Source: Patescibacteria group bacterium
Lineage (GTDB): Bacteria; Patescibacteriota; Patescibacteriia; UBA2591; UBA6264
Length of the DNA stretch: 39,255 nt
Direction: 5' to 3'
Assembly (NCBI GenBank): GCA_016784145.1
Contig: JADHVF010000002.1
Span: 73,102-112,356 of the forward strand
Position numbers and translations under genes: made by a program. Of this stretch, positions 24,200 through 32,540 are shown piece by piece; within the stretch, counting starts at the first letter, position 1, and the number at the start of each line of letters is the position of its first letter. The notes under the pieces were generated by a model that saw only the letters and a program-made list of their open reading frames with translations, was not told where the DNA came from and searched no databases.

Positions 24200-25009
24200 A
24201 AACTGGACGGTTGTAGTTATCTAAATAAATTTGGCTATTTGCGGGAAAACCCTGTTAAATATTAAAGGTACTCGGCTTTGTAATAATAAAAGGTCGAAGC
24301 CAGTAAAAATCCTTTAATTAGTCCTCATTGTCGTGAGGCACAGGACAATCCGCAGGAAAGACTCTCAAAAATATGAACAACAGAGAAAAATGGTTGAAAA
24401 ACATACCATTAAAAGTTGGCTATTATTTAGCTGGCTTTGCAGATGGAGAAGGAAGTTTTAACGTTTCTTTGAGAAAAAGAGAAGACCATACAATTGGTTG
24501 GCAAGTAGTGTTAACCTTTAATGTTTCTCAAAAAGAAAGTTATATTCTTTCTCAATTCAAGAAAATTCTTGGATGTGGTAGATTAAATCAACGCAAAAAA
24601 GATGGCTTGTTTATGTATTCTGTAAGCAACCCAACATCTATTGAAGAAAAGGTGATTCCTTTTTTCAAAAGATTTAACTTTCTCTCTCAAACAAAGAAGA
24701 AAAATTTTTTCATTTTTTGTCAGATTGCTAAACTAGTGCTCAACAAAGAGCATTTAACAACCAAAGGGTTAAAGCAAATTGTGGCATTAAGAGAAAAATT
24801 AAACAAAGGAAGAGGGAGAACGCACAAGTATAATCAAAACAATGTTTTGGTTTCTCTAAGAGAGAATCCTCAGAGACTATACGCCAAACCGCGCGCATTT
24901 CGAAAGAAAGCGTAAGCGGATGATATAGTCCGATCTCTATGGAGACATAGAGCCCTTAAATTAATAAGGGAGGTCCATTGACAATTTAGTTAAATGGATT
25001 AACATCATG
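24200..25009 (+). other. Group I self-splicing intron in helix 69 of 23S rRNA
   Basis: The 810-nt insertion follows the T equivalent to E. coli U1917. P1: the 5' exon end GATAACTAT pairs with the guide GTAGTTATC (24213-24221), giving the required U-G pair at the splice site. P10: intron GGACGGTT (24205-24212) pairs with the 3' exon AATCGTCC (25010-25017) with one wobble. The intron ends in G (25009). Core elements are a Q-like AATCCGCAGG (~24346), R CAGAGACTAT (24871-24880) and S GATATAGTCC (24922-24931), whose GACTAT and ATAGTC form P7. The exons then rejoin into an intact H69: GGCGA, loop TAACTATAA, TCGTC. Confidence 0.93.
24373..24915 (+). CDS. LAGLIDADG homing endonuclease, intron-encoded
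   Basis: A 180-aa DNA endonuclease expected to cut intronless 23S genes at the insertion site and so spread the intron. It has a single LAGLIDADG motif (YYLAGFADGEG, residues ~17-27), so it should act as a homodimer like other single-motif enzymes of this length. The ATG follows the Q-like core element by ~17 nt. The C-terminal codons run through core element R, and the stop lies between R and S, so RNA structure and protein sequence constrain each other. The frame is intact, which suggests recent activity. Its C-terminus (RENPQRLYAKPRAFRKKA) may simply be what the ribozyme core allows. Confidence 0.92.
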   Translation: MNNREKWLKNIPLKVGYYLAGFADGEGSFNVSLRKREDHTIGWQVVLTFNVSQKESYILSQFKKILGCGRLNQRKKDGLFMYSVSNPTSIEEKVIPFFKRFNFLSQTKKKNFFIFCQIAKLVLNKEHLTTKGLKQIVALREKLNKGRGRTHKYNQNNVLVSLRENPQRLYAKPRAFRKKA

Positions 25010-25013
25010 AATC

Positions 25014-25045
<32 letters not shown>

Positions 25046-26032
25046 TTTCCGACCTGCACGAACGGAGTAACGACTTGACAACTGTCTCAACAAGGGACTC
25101 GACGAAATTGCAGTGGGCGTGAAGATGCGCTCTATTTACGATAAGACGAAAAGACCCCGTGAAGCTTTACTGTAACTTGATATTGGAATAGGAATACACC
25201 TGTTCAGTAATAGGTGGGAGCTTTGCACTTTTGTGCAAAGCATCAGTGAGATACCACCCTTGTATATTTTTATTTCTAATCCCGATTTATTCGGGAGACA
25301 GTATCTGGCTGGCAGTTTATCTGGGGCGGATGCCTCATAAAGAGTAACTGAGGCGCTTAAAGGTTAACTTGGCACGGATGGAAATCGTGCTGGACGTACA
25401 AAGGCATAAGTTAGCTTGACGGCAAGACCTACAAGTCGAGCCGAGAGGAAACTCGAACTTAGTGAACCGACACTTGCTTATAGGAGCGGTGGAGATCAAC
25501 GGATAAAAGCTACTCCGGGGATAACAGGCTGGTTTCGCTTAAGAGTTCATATCGACGGCGAAGTTCGGCACCTCGATGTCGGCTTATCCTATCCTGGGGG
25601 TGAAGAAGCTCCCAAGGGTTTGGCTGTTCGCCAATTAAAAGGGTACGCGAGCTGGGTTCAGAACGTTGTAAAACAGTTCGGCCTCCTATCTATCGTAAAC
25701 GTTCGAAACTTGAGGGGTCCCTTTGATAGTACGAGAGGACCTCAAAGGACAAACCTCTGGTGCACCAGTTGTTCTGCCAAGGGCATTGCTGGGTAGCTAT
25801 GTTTGGTTTTGATAAACGCTGAAAGCATATAAGCGTGAAGCTGTCCCCAAGATTAGGTTTCGTTTTATTTAATTTTTTAAATAATGAAGATCCCCGGGAG
25901 ATGACCGGGTATATAGGCTCTAAGTGTAAGTCCAGTAATGGATTCAGCTGAGGAGTACTAATAAATCAAATCTCTATTTTACCACTTAGCTAACGAGCAT
26001 TTTTTGTATCTTTATATGATATAATAAACTCA

Positions 26033-26147
26033 TAATTCTGGCGCTTCTACCGAGAGGGCAACACCTGTTCCCATCTCGAACACAGAAGTTAAGTCTCTCA
26101 GGGCCGATGGTAGTCCAATGGGCGAGAGTAGGTCAGCGCCAGAATTA
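26033..26147 (+). rRNA. rrf: 5S ribosomal RNA
   Basis: Closing stem ATAATTCTGGCGC with GCGCCAGAATTAT, loop A region CACCTGTTCCCATCTCGAACACAGAAGTTAAG (split here as CACCTGTTCCC and GAACACAGAAGTTAAG), GCCGATGGTAGT and GCGAGAGTAGGTC are all characteristic of 5S. It starts ~50 nt after the 23S end. Exact ends are estimated. Confidence 0.95.
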
Positions 26148-26163
26148 TGGGTTTATTTTTTTT
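26136..26163 (+). terminator. rRNA-unit terminator using the 5S closing stem
   Basis: The 5S terminal stem extends outward (AAACTCATAATTC pairs with GAATTATGGGTTT) and is followed by TATTTTTTTT, with eight T in a row. The structural RNA thus seems to serve also as the terminator stem. Confidence 0.6.
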
Positions 26164-26179
26164 ATGTTATAATTATTGT

Positions 26180-27391
26180 ATGGAATATATTACTGATTTT
26201 CATATTCATTCTAAATATTCAAGAGCAACTTCTCCTAAAATGGACTTAGAGCATATTGCTAAATGGTCTGAAATTAAAGGGATAAATGTTGTAGCCACTG
26301 GTGATTTTACTCACCCATCCTGGTTTAAAATTTTGAAAACAAAATTAAAAGAGGTAAACACAGGGCTTTATCAGATTAAAGAATCATCTGTTTATTTTAT
26401 AATAACAACAGAACTTTCGTGTATTTATAAAAAGAATGGGCAGACTAGAAAAATTCATTTACTTGTTTTCGCTCCTAATTTGGAAGTGGCTGCCAAAATA
26501 AATAAAACCTTAGATAAAAGGTTTAATATAAGGTCAGATGGACGACCTATCTTAGGAATTGATGTTAAGGATTTAGCCACCATAATTTTCAATATATCAG
26601 ACAAGGCTTTTCTTGTTCCAGCTCATATTTGGACTCCATGGTTTTCTGTTTTTGGTTCTAAATCCGGGTTTGATTCTATTACAGAGTGTTTTGAAGAGTT
26701 GACCCCACATATTCATGCTTTAGAAACAGGGCTTTCAGCAAACCCGCTTATGTGTTGGCAGTGGCCAGAATTGGATAGATTTACTTTGATAAGTAATTCA
26801 GACGCCCATTCTCCTTTAAATTTGGGCAGAGAAGCAAATGTGTTTGAAATAAAAAATATCAGTTATCAGAATATTATTAAAACAATAAAAACAAGAAAAG
26901 GATTTAAATATACAATTGAGTTTTTTCCAGAACAAGGAAAATATCATTTAGATGGGCACAGAAATTGTAATATTAGAATGAGTCCTGCTGAAACAATCAA
27001 GCATAAAAAAATTTGTCCAAAATGCCACCGACCACTAACCATTGGAGTTGTCCATAGAGTTAATGACTTGGCTAGCAGGATAGAGGGGATAAGGCCTAAA
27101 AAAGCGATCAAGTATAAAAGTATAATTCCATTAATGGACATATTGTCTCAAGTGCTTGGGAAAGGGCCCAAAACTAAAACAGTTGCCAAACAATATTTTA
27201 AGTTAATTAAGGCGTTTAAAAATGAATTCAATATATTGTTAAATGTAAACCATGTTGAATTAAATAAAATTGTTGAGCCGATTATTTCTAAGGCCATTAT
27301 AAATATGAGGAAGGGAGACGTTGTTAGACATTCTGGTTATGATGGTTTTTACGGTAAAATTGATATTTTAAATAAAAAATTAAAAAAATAA
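26180..27391 (+). CDS. EndoQ-like PHP-domain DNA repair endonuclease
   Basis: Probably endonuclease Q, which nicks DNA 5' to deaminated bases or abasic sites; it is known from Thermococcales and some Bacillus. The 403-aa protein starts with the PHP metal-site motif DFHIHSKYSRATS. ATGDFTHPSW, the histidine-rich HIWTPWFSVFGS and SNSDAHSPLNLGREAN follow. A zinc-finger segment pairs CNIRMSP...HK with CPKCHRPL, and the helical C-terminal part carries DLASR. I use the ATG at 26180; the in-frame ATG at 26147 lies in the 5S end and terminator. A generic PHP phosphoesterase is the alternative, but the zinc-finger tail favours EndoQ. Confidence 0.78.
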   Translation: MEYITDFHIHSKYSRATSPKMDLEHIAKWSEIKGINVVATGDFTHPSWFKILKTKLKEVNTGLYQIKESSVYFIITTELSCIYKKNGQTRKIHLLVFAPNLEVAAKINKTLDKRFNIRSDGRPILGIDVKDLATIIFNISDKAFLVPAHIWTPWFSVFGSKSGFDSITECFEELTPHIHALETGLSANPLMCWQWPELDRFTLISNSDAHSPLNLGREANVFEIKNISYQNIIKTIKTRKGFKYTIEFFPEQGKYHLDGHRNCNIRMSPAETIKHKKICPKCHRPLTIGVVHRVNDLASRIEGIRPKKAIKYKSIIPLMDILSQVLGKGPKTKTVAKQYFKLIKAFKNEFNILLNVNHVELNKIVEPIISKAIINMRKGDVVRHSGYDGFYGKIDILNKKLKK

Positions 27392-27408
27392 AAAAAATTG
27401 TTTTAATT

Positions 27409-29097
27409 ATGATGAATTTTTTAAAACCCTTGGCAATTTTTTTACTCTTTATTTGTTTGGCTTTTTTAATTTTTGGCATTACTATTAATTATGACTTTGT
27501 TTTTGATGATGTTCCAAGAGTTAAAAATAATGAATTTATTAAGCAACCAAGTAATTTTTTTAAAATTTTTACTAGTTATTACGCTGGAGAAACTTCAGGA
27601 GTTTATCGCCCAGTAACAGTAGCTAGTTTTTCGTTGAATTATTTTTTATTTGGCATAAAACCTTGGTCTTATCATTTAATTAACATCATTTTGCATATTA
27701 TTAATTCTTGGTTGTTGTTTTTGTTGTTAAAAAAAATAAGCAAGCAAAAATATTTACCAATTTTAAGTTCATTGTTATTTTTAGTTTTGCCGATTCACAC
27801 AGAAGCAGTAGTAGGCATAATTGGTCGAGCAGAATTACTTGGCTTTGGTTTCTCTTTACTTTGTTTTATTCTATTGATTAAGAATAAGTCTAAATCAAGG
27901 TTAAAAATTGGGCTAGCTTGTTTGTTTTTGTTATCAGGGCTTTTAAGCAAAGAAACAGCCATGGCTGTTATCCCAATTTTCTTTTGTCTAGTTGTTTTTG
28001 ATTTTAGAAATTATATCTATTCTTGGCTAAGCTTAGTATTTACTTTTTTAATATATTTTTTAATCCGCATTTTAGTTTTAGGAGAAAATTTATTAACTAA
28101 TAATGCTACGCTTGTAGAAAATCCATTAAAGTTTGTAACCATTAAAGAAAGAGTTTTAACTGGCTTTAAAGTTTTATATCTTTATTTACAAAAAACTTTA
28201 TTAGGCACAAATCTTTCTTCTGATTATTCATATAATCAAATAACCATGGTTGATAAATATACAGATTTATATACATTGGCAGGTGTTTTTATTAGTTTGG
28301 TTTTTTTAATTTTAATTTGTTGGCCATTTTTTAAGAGAAGTTCTTCTATTTTAACCATATCTTTGGCTGGTAATTTTTTCTGGTGGCCTTATTTATTAAT
28401 ATCTAATTTAGGTTGGCCAATTGGAACTATTATGGGGGAGAGGTTGATGTATTTTCCTAGTGCTGGCATATGTATTTTTTTGGCTTTGTTTTTTTTGTTT
28501 ATCAAAAAATTAAAACCCAGTAAAATATTTAATCTTGTTTGGCTAATAATTTTTATATTCTTAATATTTTTTTATAGTTATGCAAGTTATGACAGAAGCT
28601 TGGAATGGAAAGATGAAAAAACTCTATTCAAGTCAGCGGCTATTAAATCACCAAACAGTGTTTTGTCTCGTTCTAACTTAGGGGCAATGCATATATTAGA
28701 TAGAGAGTATGTTAAAGCAGAGCAAGAAATTTTAATTGCTAATAAAATTTATCCGCATTACCCTCATGCAGTCAATAACTTAGGGCTTATTTATTTATAC
28801 AGACAGGATTATGATTCAGCTGAAAAACAATTTTTAAAAACATTAAAAGTTTCCCCCCAATATTCAAATGCTTATGAAAATTTAGCTTTAACATATTTTT
28901 ATCAGAGAAAATATAAACAAGCAAAAGACATATTATTAAAATACTACTTTGGAGACAATCACAAGGCAGAATTTTTTTTAAAAGAACTTTTTACTAAGAA
29001 CATTAAGCAAGCAGTTAGGGAAAATAATAAAACTAAACAAAAACTATTGATAGAAGACCAATCCAATTTATGGCCAAAAACAGCAGACATGGAATAG
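27409..29097 (+). CDS. TMTC-like membrane glycosyltransferase with C-terminal TPR repeats
   Basis: A 562-aa integral membrane protein, likely a GT-C enzyme using a lipid-linked sugar outside the membrane. The N-terminal helix is followed by NYDFVFDDVPRV, whose acidic pair is the GT-C catalytic loop. GVYRPVTVASFSLNYFLFG and HTEAVVGIIGRAELLG are the conserved loops of the DUF1736/TMTC protein O-mannosyltransferase group. About ten hydrophobic spans extend to residue ~400. Residues ~410-530 hold three to four TPR units (NSVLSRSNLGAMHILDREY, PHAVNNLGLIYLYRQDY, SNAYENLALTYFYQRKY). Sugar and target are unknown. It starts 17 nt after the EndoQ-like gene. Confidence 0.8.
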   Translation: MMNFLKPLAIFLLFICLAFLIFGITINYDFVFDDVPRVKNNEFIKQPSNFFKIFTSYYAGETSGVYRPVTVASFSLNYFLFGIKPWSYHLINIILHIINSWLLFLLLKKISKQKYLPILSSLLFLVLPIHTEAVVGIIGRAELLGFGFSLLCFILLIKNKSKSRLKIGLACLFLLSGLLSKETAMAVIPIFFCLVVFDFRNYIYSWLSLVFTFLIYFLIRILVLGENLLTNNATLVENPLKFVTIKERVLTGFKVLYLYLQKTLLGTNLSSDYSYNQITMVDKYTDLYTLAGVFISLVFLILICWPFFKRSSSILTISLAGNFFWWPYLLISNLGWPIGTIMGERLMYFPSAGICIFLALFFLFIKKLKPSKIFNLVWLIIFIFLIFFYSYASYDRSLEWKDEKTLFKSAAIKSPNSVLSRSNLGAMHILDREYVKAEQEILIANKIYPHYPHAVNNLGLIYLYRQDYDSAEKQFLKTLKVSPQYSNAYENLALTYFYQRKYKQAKDILLKYYFGDNHKAEFFLKELFTKNIKQAVRENNKTKQKLLIEDQSNLWPKTADME

Positions 29098-29243
29098 TTT
29101 ATTAATATTTGAAACCTTATAAAAGATAATTATATTAACAAACTTTATAAAGTTTTGAAAATAATAAATACAGATATTTTGGAGGATTTTATTTGTGAGG
29201 ATATTTTGTCTGGACATGATTTAATTAAAGGAAAAAAGAGATA
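29098..29243. other. Spacer before iscS, possible decayed ORF
   Basis: This part of the 181-nt spacer has no start-codon gene. It contains the only strong GGAGG sequence outside genes that I noticed (29180), which is followed by a 9-codon GTG frame. One frame from ~29160 to ~29247 reads without stops but lacks an ATG. It could be a gene remnant or chance. Confidence 0.3.
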
Positions 29244-29271
29244 TTGACAAAAGGCCTAAATAAGATAATAT
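29244..29271 (+). promoter_or_regulatory. Promoter of iscS-iscU-protease, probably leaderless
   Basis: TTGACA (29244-29249), 16 nt, then TAATAT (29266-29271). The expected start site is ~29278, one base before the ATG at 29279, so the transcript would have essentially no leader. Confidence 0.6.
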
Positions 29272-29278
29272 TAGACAT

Positions 29279-30466
29279 ATGAAAAAAGTTTATCTTGATT
29301 ATGCAGCCACAACTCCAACTGACAAGAGGGTATTAAAACAAATGCTCCCTTATTTTAATCGTGTCTATGGTAATCCATCTAGTTTACACGAGTTTGGACA
29401 AGAAAGTAAAAGGGGAGTAGAATTAGCTAGAAAACAAGTAGCTAGCTTAATTAAAAGTAATCCAGATGAAATAATTTTTACAAGTGGTGGCACAGAAGCA
29501 AATAATTTGGCAATTAAAGGAATATTTTTTAAACAAAACATAGTAGCCCCTCATTTTATTACATCCAAAATAGAACATCCAGCTGTTTTAGAGCCATATA
29601 ATTTTTTAAAAAAACAAGGAGTTGATACAACTTTTTTATCAATTGACGAAGATGGCTTAGTTGATGTTAATAAATTAGAACAAGCAATTAAACCAAATAC
29701 CGTCTTGGTCTCAATCATGCATGCTAATAATGAAATAGGCACAATTCAGTCAATCAAGGCCATGGCTAAAATAATTAACAATGTTAGACAAACAAGAGAA
29801 GCAAATAATAATAAAAATCCGCTTTATTTTCATACAGACGCAGTCCAGACAGCAGGGCACATTGAAATAGATGTAAAAGATTTGGGAGTTGACATGCTCT
29901 CAATGTCTGCTCATAAATTATATGGACCAAAAGGAATTGGAGCCTTGTATGTTAAACCAGGGATAAAATTAGAACCATTGCTTCATGGCGGAGAACAAGA
30001 GAAAAGAAGAAGAGGGTCAACCGAAAACTTAGCCTCAATCCTTGGTTTTGGCAGGGCTTGCGAGATAGCTCAACAAGAATTAAAACCAGAAGCAGATAAA
30101 TTAATAGAATTAAGGGATTATTTAATTCAACAAGTTTTAGAAAAAATTGAACATACAAAATTAAATGGACATCCAAGTAAAAGATTGCCAAATAATGCTA
30201 ATATTAGCATAAAGAAAATAGAAGGCGAGGCAATTTTAATTTCATTGGATGCCAAGGGGATTGCTGTTTCAACTGGCTCGGCTTGTTCTTCTGAATCGCT
30301 TCAACCTTCTCATGTTTTAATGGCAATTGGCAGGTCTGCTGAAGCATCACACGGCTCAATTCGTTTTAGTTTAGGGAGGTGGACCAATAAAAGAGAAATT
30401 GATTATACTATTAAAAATTTAATTCAAATAGTGATTCGTTTAAGAGAAATTTCACCAATTAAATAA
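29279..30466 (+). CDS. iscS: Cysteine desulfurase (IscS/NifS family)
   Basis: A PLP enzyme that takes sulfur from cysteine and hands it to scaffolds and tRNA thiolases. The 395-aa protein begins KKVYLDYAATTPTDKRV and has TSGGTEANNLAIKG. The PLP lysine is K213 in SMSAHKLYGPKG, and the catalytic cysteine is C336 in STGSACSSESL with the following loop intact. It is paired with iscU 16 nt downstream, so sulfur delivery for Fe-S clusters is the likely main job. The hydrogenase maturation protease is third in the run, which links this set to assembly of the nearby [NiFe] enzyme. Confidence 0.96.
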   Translation: MKKVYLDYAATTPTDKRVLKQMLPYFNRVYGNPSSLHEFGQESKRGVELARKQVASLIKSNPDEIIFTSGGTEANNLAIKGIFFKQNIVAPHFITSKIEHPAVLEPYNFLKKQGVDTTFLSIDEDGLVDVNKLEQAIKPNTVLVSIMHANNEIGTIQSIKAMAKIINNVRQTREANNNKNPLYFHTDAVQTAGHIEIDVKDLGVDMLSMSAHKLYGPKGIGALYVKPGIKLEPLLHGGEQEKRRRGSTENLASILGFGRACEIAQQELKPEADKLIELRDYLIQQVLEKIEHTKLNGHPSKRLPNNANISIKKIEGEAILISLDAKGIAVSTGSACSSESLQPSHVLMAIGRSAEASHGSIRFSLGRWTNKREIDYTIKNLIQIVIRLREISPIK

Positions 30467-30482
30467 TAATAAAGTATATTTT

Positions 30483-30875
30483 ATGGGATGTTTTGATGAA
30501 AATAGTAAAATAATGGAGTATTTTCTCCATCCAAAAAATATGGGAAAAATGAAAAATCCTGATGGCGTTGGTCATGTTGGCAATGTAACTTGTGGGGATA
30601 TAATGGAATTATATTTAAAAATTAAAGATGAAAGAATTGTTGATGTAAAGTTTCAGACATATGGTTGTGCAGCTGCAATTTCATCTACTTCTGTTTTGAC
30701 AGAATTAATAAAAGGAAAGAAAATAGCAGAAGTAGTAAATTTTTCTCATGAAAAAATAATGAAAGAATTAGGAGAAGTTCCAAATCATAAATATCATTGC
30801 ACGGTTTTGGCAGAAGAGGCATTAAAGTCGGCCTTAGATGATTATAAGGAAAAGAAAAACAAGGCAGCTGCTTAA
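30483..30875 (+). CDS. iscU: Fe-S cluster scaffold IscU/NifU N-terminal type
   Basis: The scaffold on which IscS sulfur and iron are assembled into [2Fe-2S] clusters. The 130-aa protein keeps all ligands: C37 and D39 in VTCGDIM, C62 in YGCAAAISS, and H105-C106 in YHCTVLAEEAL. The N-terminus HPKNMGKMKNPDGVG is typical. The C-terminus ends in a Lys/Ala tail. No HscA/HscB, ferredoxin or IscA gene follows; instead a hydrogenase maturation protease starts 12 nt later. Confidence 0.95.
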   Translation: MGCFDENSKIMEYFLHPKNMGKMKNPDGVGHVGNVTCGDIMELYLKIKDERIVDVKFQTYGCAAAISSTSVLTELIKGKKIAEVVNFSHEKIMKELGEVPNHKYHCTVLAEEALKSALDDYKEKKNKAAA

Positions 30876-30887
30876 AGTAAAAAATAT

Positions 30888-31310
30888 ATGATTGTTTATG
30901 TTTTTGGTAACCTTGATTTAGATTTTGATTCAATTCCTTGTTCAATCTTGCCGAGGTTGAAAGAAAAATTCCCTAAGATAGAGTGGCGAACAAAAGATCC
31001 AAATGAATTAGATGTTTATGCAAACGATTCGTTGATTATCATTGATACTGTAAAAGGAATTAACAAAGTTGATGTTATTGACGCTACTGATATATCAGTT
31101 AATAAAAAGATGATTACGGTTCATGATTTTGACTTATCTTTTTATCTAAAATTGATTAAAAAAATTAAAAAAAATATTGGTATTTATATTATTGGAATAC
31201 CAATGTTTTATAATAAAGACAAAGCAATAACTGAAGTATCTATTTTCTTGTCAGATTTAATTTTAAAAAATGAGAAGCACAACTCATACAAGGATCATAA
31301 GCTCTTATGA
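30888..31310 (+). CDS. [NiFe]-hydrogenase C-terminal maturation protease
   Basis: A nickel-dependent endopeptidase (HycI/HyaD/HybD-like) that removes the C-terminal tail of the hydrogenase large subunit after nickel insertion. The 140-aa protein starts VYVFGNLDLDFDSIP, in place of the usual GNxxxxDDG, giving acidic residues D12/D14. D53 in LIIIDTVKG and H79 in ITVHDFDL complete the expected metal-binding set, and IYIIGIPM matches the family's IGIQP. Its 3' end overlaps the 3' end of the hydrogenase large-subunit gene by 71 nt on the opposite strand. The divergent N-terminal motif lowers certainty, but the location strongly supports the call. Confidence 0.8.
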   Translation: MIVYVFGNLDLDFDSIPCSILPRLKEKFPKIEWRTKDPNELDVYANDSLIIIDTVKGINKVDVIDATDISVNKKMITVHDFDLSFYLKLIKKIKKNIGIYIIGIPMFYNKDKAITEVSIFLSDLILKNEKHNSYKDHKLL

Positions 31311-32535
31311 TTTTTTCACATTGAAGCGATAATTGTGCCTGGTCCATGTCTATATTGTTTTGAATAAATTCAGCAATATCAAGTTCAATTGATAATTGAT
31401 TTTGTCCGGTAGGAACAATTACTTCGCCTTTTTTAATTATGCCTTGATTATCTATTTCTAATTTATGGTAAAGAGTTCCTCTAGGGGCTTCAATCACGCC
31501 AATGCCAATAGATTTTTTAATTTTTAGTTTAGTTGGTTCTTCGGGTTTGAATTTAAAATTATTAAGTAAATCAATTGATTCATCAATAGAGTGTAGTATT
31601 TCAATAGCTTGGGCAAGATTATTATGATAAATATTATTTGAAGGAAAACTTTTAAGTGCAGATGTTGCACTTTTTTTTGTTTTATCATGTAATGCTTGTT
31701 GATTGATATTTATTCTAGCTAAAGCACCGACTTGATAAGGTTTTCCTTTGAAGGTATAGGCAGATGCTTGTGAATATGGCAGGACAACATGTTCAAAATG
31801 TTGACGAAAATCTTTTTCTTCAGCAATTAATTTGTTTTGATTATAAAGTTGCCCTTCAAGATATGAGAATGGATTTGCCTTTAAGCAAACATAATCTGTT
31901 TTTCTGATTAGATTGAATTTTGAATTTTTATAAATATTTATCAATCTTAATACAGCTGGTCGAGCTTGTTCAAGTTTTTCTATTATATTTTGTTTTTTTT
32001 CTTCAGCTGGCGTTTTAAGAAATCCACCTACTACTGGATAGGGAGAGTGAACGCTTCGGCCGGCTGTAAAAATTGATAAATTGTTTCCAGCTGATTTTAC
32101 TTTAAAAGTATCATGTAAAAATTGATGTTCTCGTTGATTGTTTTCATCAAAATCTAATAAAGAATCTTTATTAAATAAATCAGGCAAGACAAAAACATAT
32201 AAATGTAAAGCATGGTCACGAATAATTAATCCATGATAGGCCAATTTTCTTAAAACCATTGTTTGAATTGATGGCTTAAAATCACAGGCCTTTTCAATTG
32301 CTTCAATAGAAGCCATTAAATGAGCGTTGCTACAAGTTCCGCAGATACGGGCTAGCATTTGTGGCACAGCCAAAGCTGATTTTCCTTGAATTGCTTGAGT
32401 GTAAAATCTTTTAAAATCTTTTATCTTGAATTTGACATATTTTACTTTTGATTTGACAACCTTAACTTCAAGCTCAGCCGAGCCCTCGACTTTGGTGATT
32501 TCTTTTATGTTTAATTTAAAATCAGATTGATGCAT
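31240..32535 (-). CDS. [NiFe]-hydrogenase large subunit, group 3-like
   Basis: The catalytic subunit that activates H2 or reduces protons, expected in the cytoplasm (no signal peptide). The 431-aa protein has both nickel-ligand motifs: RICGTC (C65, C68, then N-A-H) and DPCMSC (C416, C419). It ends nine residues after H422; this tail (FLKLNLTRK) is the probable target of the adjacent protease. GRSVHSPYPVVGGFLKTP and EAPRGTLYHKLEID are typical of cytoplasmic group 3 (sulfhydrogenase/F420-type) alpha subunits. All four cysteines are present, so this is not a degenerate complex I-type subunit. The small subunit is encoded just upstream. Confidence 0.92.
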   Translation of the reverse strand: MHQSDFKLNIKEITKVEGSAELEVKVVKSKVKYVKFKIKDFKRFYTQAIQGKSALAVPQMLARICGTCSNAHLMASIEAIEKACDFKPSIQTMVLRKLAYHGLIIRDHALHLYVFVLPDLFNKDSLLDFDENNQREHQFLHDTFKVKSAGNNLSIFTAGRSVHSPYPVVGGFLKTPAEEKKQNIIEKLEQARPAVLRLINIYKNSKFNLIRKTDYVCLKANPFSYLEGQLYNQNKLIAEEKDFRQHFEHVVLPYSQASAYTFKGKPYQVGALARININQQALHDKTKKSATSALKSFPSNNIYHNNLAQAIEILHSIDESIDLLNNFKFKPEEPTKLKIKKSIGIGVIEAPRGTLYHKLEIDNQGIIKKGEVIVPTGQNQLSIELDIAEFIQNNIDMDQAQLSLQCEKIIRAYDPCMSCASHFLKLNLTRK

Positions 32536-32540
32536 GAGAT

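Noticed and set aside
25416-25796. 126-codon plus-strand open frame
   Set aside because: It is inside the most conserved part of 23S rRNA (domains V-VI) and is a well-known type of false gene.
26147-26179. Upstream start for the EndoQ-like gene
   Set aside because: That ATG lies in the 5S rRNA end and its terminator; the ATG at 26180 begins exactly at the conserved PHP motif region.
31240-32535. Large subunit as a complex I (NuoD-like) protein
   Set aside because: All four nickel-binding cysteines and the cleavable C-terminal tail are present, which NuoD lacks.
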